Shown here in pieces: positions 26,753 to 27,144 of a stretch of 27,144 nucleotides of DNA. Each line of letters opens with the position of its first letter. The stretch's first letter is position 1. Source of the DNA: Chara braunii (taxonomy: Eukaryota; Streptophyta; Charophyceae; Charales; Characeae); assembly GCA_003427395.1 (NCBI GenBank), contig BFEA01000218.1:2299354-2326497 (forward strand), written 5' to 3'. Below the pieces are notes generated by a model that saw only the letters and a program-made list of their open reading frames with translations, was not told where the DNA came from and did not search any database. The translations under genes were made by a program, and so were the position numbers.

Positions 26753-27144
26753 TAGAAAGTAATGCAAAGGGTGGGTGGGGAGGGAAAACGCAGGTAGGAA
26801 ACCAACCCAACAATACTTTCCTCCCGGCCCTAATCAACAGAAAAAAAAAAGAAAAAAAAAAAAAGGAGTACTTCCTTGATTTTTTTTTTTTTCTTTCTAT
26901 ATCCGTTGAGCTGTTATGAGCGAGACATTACAGAAAACTACTATAAACGAGCTCCAGGCTAGGTTCCGCAAAGTTTCGGCTTTTACAAAAATGTGATCTA
27001 AAAAAAAAAATTTGAGAGATAGAATAGAGATGCGATTTTCAGAAAAGAACTAAATCCATTTTCTAAGAATATGGCAACCTCTGAATATGGCTATCGAAAT
27101 GTTGGTAGGCTTCGCAAGATTTCGCTTTCCAAACAAAATTTTGC
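26753..27144. repeat. AT-rich end with two similar segments
   Basis: After poly(A) and poly(T) tracts (26840-26892), CTAGGTTCCGCAAAGTTTCG (about 26959) and GTAGGCTTCGCAAGATTTCG (about 27105) are diverged direct repeats about 146 bp apart, each followed by CTTT and an A-rich run. The second is cut by the window edge. No gene recognised. Confidence 0.5.

Noticed and set aside
1-27144. CRISPR array
   Set aside because: No regularly spaced short repeats with unique spacers; the tandem repeats present are microsatellites and minisatellites without spacers.

Overview
The window looks like nuclear DNA of a green plant or streptophyte alga. It holds a plant-type tRNA-Ser(AGA), an antisense U6 snRNA sequence, a plastid-type YidD protein, spliced exons of a DHX37-type DEAH-box RNA helicase, an L1-like LINE and several SINE and MITE families. 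It is also full of (CT)n, (GA)n and (CA)n microsatellites. A charophyte such as Chara would fit the repeat-rich, long-intron character, but that name is an inference. Nothing bacterial or plasmid-like is present.

Layout. Positions 1-77 are a (CT)n tract. About 235-5110 is a decayed LINE on the minus strand with ORF1-like fragments, endonuclease, reverse transcriptase and C-terminal remnants, and a small inverted-repeat element sits inside the RT. Positions 6147-6184 are an exact sequencing-library junction adapter, so 1-6146 and 6185 onward may not be adjacent in the genome. From 6185 to 8150 there are SINE fragments, an intact tRNA-Ser(AGA), a possible LTR primer-binding site and a U6-like sequence with a 4-nt insertion. 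A single-exon yidD-like gene lies at 8732-10267 (minus). From 10.3 to 15.5 kb there is mostly intergenic DNA with SINE pieces and a proline-rich low-complexity stretch. A 770-base N gap (15537-16306) is bounded by (GA)n on the left and (CT)n on the right.

From 16484 to 22277 (minus) lie two exons of a DHX37-like helicase separated by an intron of about 4.3 kb. The intron is packed with small mobile elements, including a 236-bp hAT-like element with a perfect 8-bp target duplication. The larger exon carries two apparent frameshifts, a changed motif III and a 234-bp in-frame repeat insertion, so the copy is either decaying or badly assembled. The remaining helicase exons were not found.

The most notable signal is at 22446-23152 on the plus strand, antisense to the helicase gene and beside its DEAH exon. 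There is a complete type III hammerhead ribozyme (23093-23152), and 660 nt upstream a diverged copy that has lost helix I but keeps helices II and III through paired changes. Between them is a chain of perfect hairpins. This is the layout expected of a retrozyme-like, self-cleaving circular-RNA retroelement. The last 3 kb hold more microsatellites, an unrecognised ORF and a minisatellite built of about 16 ACGTG cores.
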